DNA of 64,000 nucleotides from Helicobacter bilis (GTDB lineage Bacteria; Campylobacterota; Campylobacteria; Campylobacterales; Helicobacteraceae): NCBI RefSeq assembly GCF_001999985.1, contig NZ_CP019645.1:620001-684000 (forward strand), in the 5' to 3' direction. Position 1 is the stretch's first letter. Each line of letters opens with the position of its first letter. The position numbers and the translations under genes are program-made. The notes under the pieces were generated by a model. The model did not search any database. It saw only the letters and a list, made by a program, of their open reading frames with translations, and was not told the origin of the DNA. Below are positions 62,960 to 64,000 of the stretch, one piece after another.

Positions 62960-63499
62960 TTACATGTGTTTCGCCCATGCACCACGCTCTTTTGCATAGA
63001 CTTCATAGGGCAATGTCAAAATATTAAATTGCGGTGGGACATCATTGCTTGGAAACATACGCCACTCAACAGGACATTTTGAGGCAAGCTTCATAGAAAG
63101 GTTTTTTGCAAGTCTTTTTCCTTCTTCTAAATCTGTATGTCCTTTGTGTATGTATAAATGCAAATGACCGGGCGTTTTTGTTTGATAAGCAGTAAAGTTA
63201 ATAAAGCCTTCATCACGCAACATTAATTGCGCTCTATGATAGAATCTTTGCGGATCTCTGCCATTATAATCAAACACAATATTTTCCACCTTATTGCCGC
63301 GCAATATAAGAGAATGCGCGACAATAATTTCTTTGCGAAAATGGGCTTGCATGACTTGAGAAGTAAGCATGGAATCTACTCGCTCAAATTTATCGTAAAA
63401 TATGCGTCCGTTATGAGTGGTTTTCTGCCCTAAGCCTTTCGCTTTTGTATAGTAATAGCGTGTGTCAATCTTTATTAACTTGAGTTCCATTTCGGTCAT
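62960..63499 (-). CDS. DUF1882-domain protein
   Basis: This 179-residue protein matches the DUF1882 family found in Helicobacter (position of H. pylori HP0184). Recognisable segments are [47 protein letters not shown] and [20 protein letters not shown]. The function is unknown. AAGGA lies eight bases before the start. It lies between the SPOR gene and glyA, a conserved order. Confidence 0.82.
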   Translation of the reverse strand: MTEMELKLIKIDTRYYYTKAKGLGQKTTHNGRIFYDKFERVDSMLTSQVMQAHFRKEIIVAHSLILRGNKVENIVFDYNGRDPQRFYHRAQLMLRDEGFINFTAYQTKTPGHLHLYIHKGHTDLEEGKRLAKNLSMKLASKCPVEWRMFPSNDVPPQFNILTLPYEVYAKERGAWAKHM

Positions 63500-63537
63500 T
63501 TGCTATTCCTTATGCATTTATACTACTTCATTTAAAT

Positions 63538-63590
63538 TTGTAATTGTAACATGCTTTAAGTAAGTTTTGCATTACAAGTTACAATTACAA
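63538..63590. repeat. 13-bp perfect inverted repeat between glyA and the DUF1882 gene
   Basis: TTGTAATTGTAAC (63538-63550) and GTTACAATTACAA (63578-63590) are exact inverted copies around a 27-base spacer. There is no clean U run on the transcribed strand, so it could be an operator, a weak terminator or an mRNA-processing hairpin. Confidence 0.6.
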
Positions 63591-63619
63591 GGAAATTTTT
63601 CTTATTGCTAATAATACGA

Positions 63620-64000
63620 CTAGAAAATCGCCTTATCATAAACAAGAAATTCCTTGCCAAGTTCTGCTACTTCAGCCTTTATTTTTTGCTGCAAGGCTGT
63701 GTTATTAATATCATTTAGAATCTCTGCTATTTTTTCTGCTATCCATGTAAATTCTTTCTCTTTCATACCCCTTGCGGTAAGGGCTGGTGAGCCTATCCTT
63801 ATACCGCTTGTTACAAATGGAGAGCGAGTTTCACCCGGGACCGTGTTTTTATTAATCGTAATGCCTGCATTACCTAAGGCAATATCTGCGTCTTTACCGC
63901 TAAAATCTTTCTTTAAAAAGCTCATAAGCACTAAGTGATTATCTGTCCCGCCACTTACTAAATCAAAGCCCGATTTTACCAAAACTTCCGCTAAAACTTT
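63620..64000 (-). CDS. glyA: Serine hydroxymethyltransferase, C-terminal part (runs off the window)
   Basis: The last 126 codons of a PLP-dependent SHMT are present: [43 protein letters not shown] and [21 protein letters not shown]. GlyA interconverts serine and glycine and supplies one-carbon units. The 5' end lies beyond position 64000. Confidence 0.93.
   Translation of the reverse strand, partial: KVLAEVLVKSGFDLVSGGTDNHLVLMSFLKKDFSGKDADIALGNAGITINKNTVPGETRSPFVTSGIRIGSPALTARGMKEKEFTWIAEKIAEILNDINNTALQQKIKAEVAELGKEFLVYDKAIF

Overview
The window is AT-rich DNA from an epsilonproteobacterium, most likely an enterohepatic Helicobacter. The evidence is the glyA - DUF1882 - SPOR gene order at the right end (the order seen around H. 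pylori HP0183-HP0185), a COG3400-type TrkA-C protein, a short RecG, and a homopolymeric C tract of the kind used for phase variation in this group. The words AGAATCT and AGATTCT are strikingly frequent throughout. No tRNA, rRNA or CRISPR array was seen.

Region 1 (1-33019) is a type VI secretion (T6SS) effector/immunity arsenal on the + strand, made of near-repeated modules. In 3540-16929 the module order is membrane immunity gene, then class-3-lipase-like toxin, then PAAR-like adaptor. Two intact-looking lipases (12018-13943, 15403-16929), one full-length lipase without its catalytic serine (4199-5620) and four 3'-truncated lipases each follow a related inner-membrane protein. The complete PAAR-like adaptor (16940-19561) overlaps a Tae4-type peptidoglycan amidase gene. 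In 19561-28033 the order reverses to toxin then immunity: two complete Tae4 amidases, one 5'-shortened one, and a string of Tae4 3' remnants, each followed by a secreted Tai4-like immunity gene (eight in all). A chimeric gene (21356-22750) joins a duplicated adaptor segment to an unrelated domain with a His...HGCES arrangement, followed by a probable immunity lipoprotein. A 1219-residue protein of unknown function and a protein paralogous to 94-1830 close the arsenal.

Region 2 (33252-45681) is the T6SS core in two divergent operons: fha, tssM, tssL, tssK and tssJ on the minus strand, and tssB, tssC, tssE, tssF and tssG on the plus strand. Both read from a 144-bp shared promoter region that carries a tandem repeat. 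No tssA, hcp, vgrG or clpV is in the window.

Region 3 (about 45882-52506) is a small integrative element of about 6 kb next to tssG. It has a P4-type tyrosine integrase, a protein with 26 consecutive Cys-x-x triplets, two helix-turn-helix-like proteins, a private family of intergenic repeats, and a short direct repeat at each end. Beyond its right end lies a fragment of a large mobile-element methylase/helicase.

Region 4 (52633-64000) is housekeeping: pabA/trpG-type amidotransferase, a TrkA-C/RCK protein, ilvB-ilvN, an outer-membrane beta-barrel protein, an RRM protein, nadV, recG, a SPOR protein, a DUF1882 protein and the 3' end of glyA.

Together, regions 1 and 2 look like a working contact-dependent weapon: the core apparatus carries PAAR-like adaptors that deliver lipase, amidase and possibly protease-like toxins. 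Truncated toxin copies are kept next to their immunity genes, as expected if effectors are replaced one after another while old immunity is retained.
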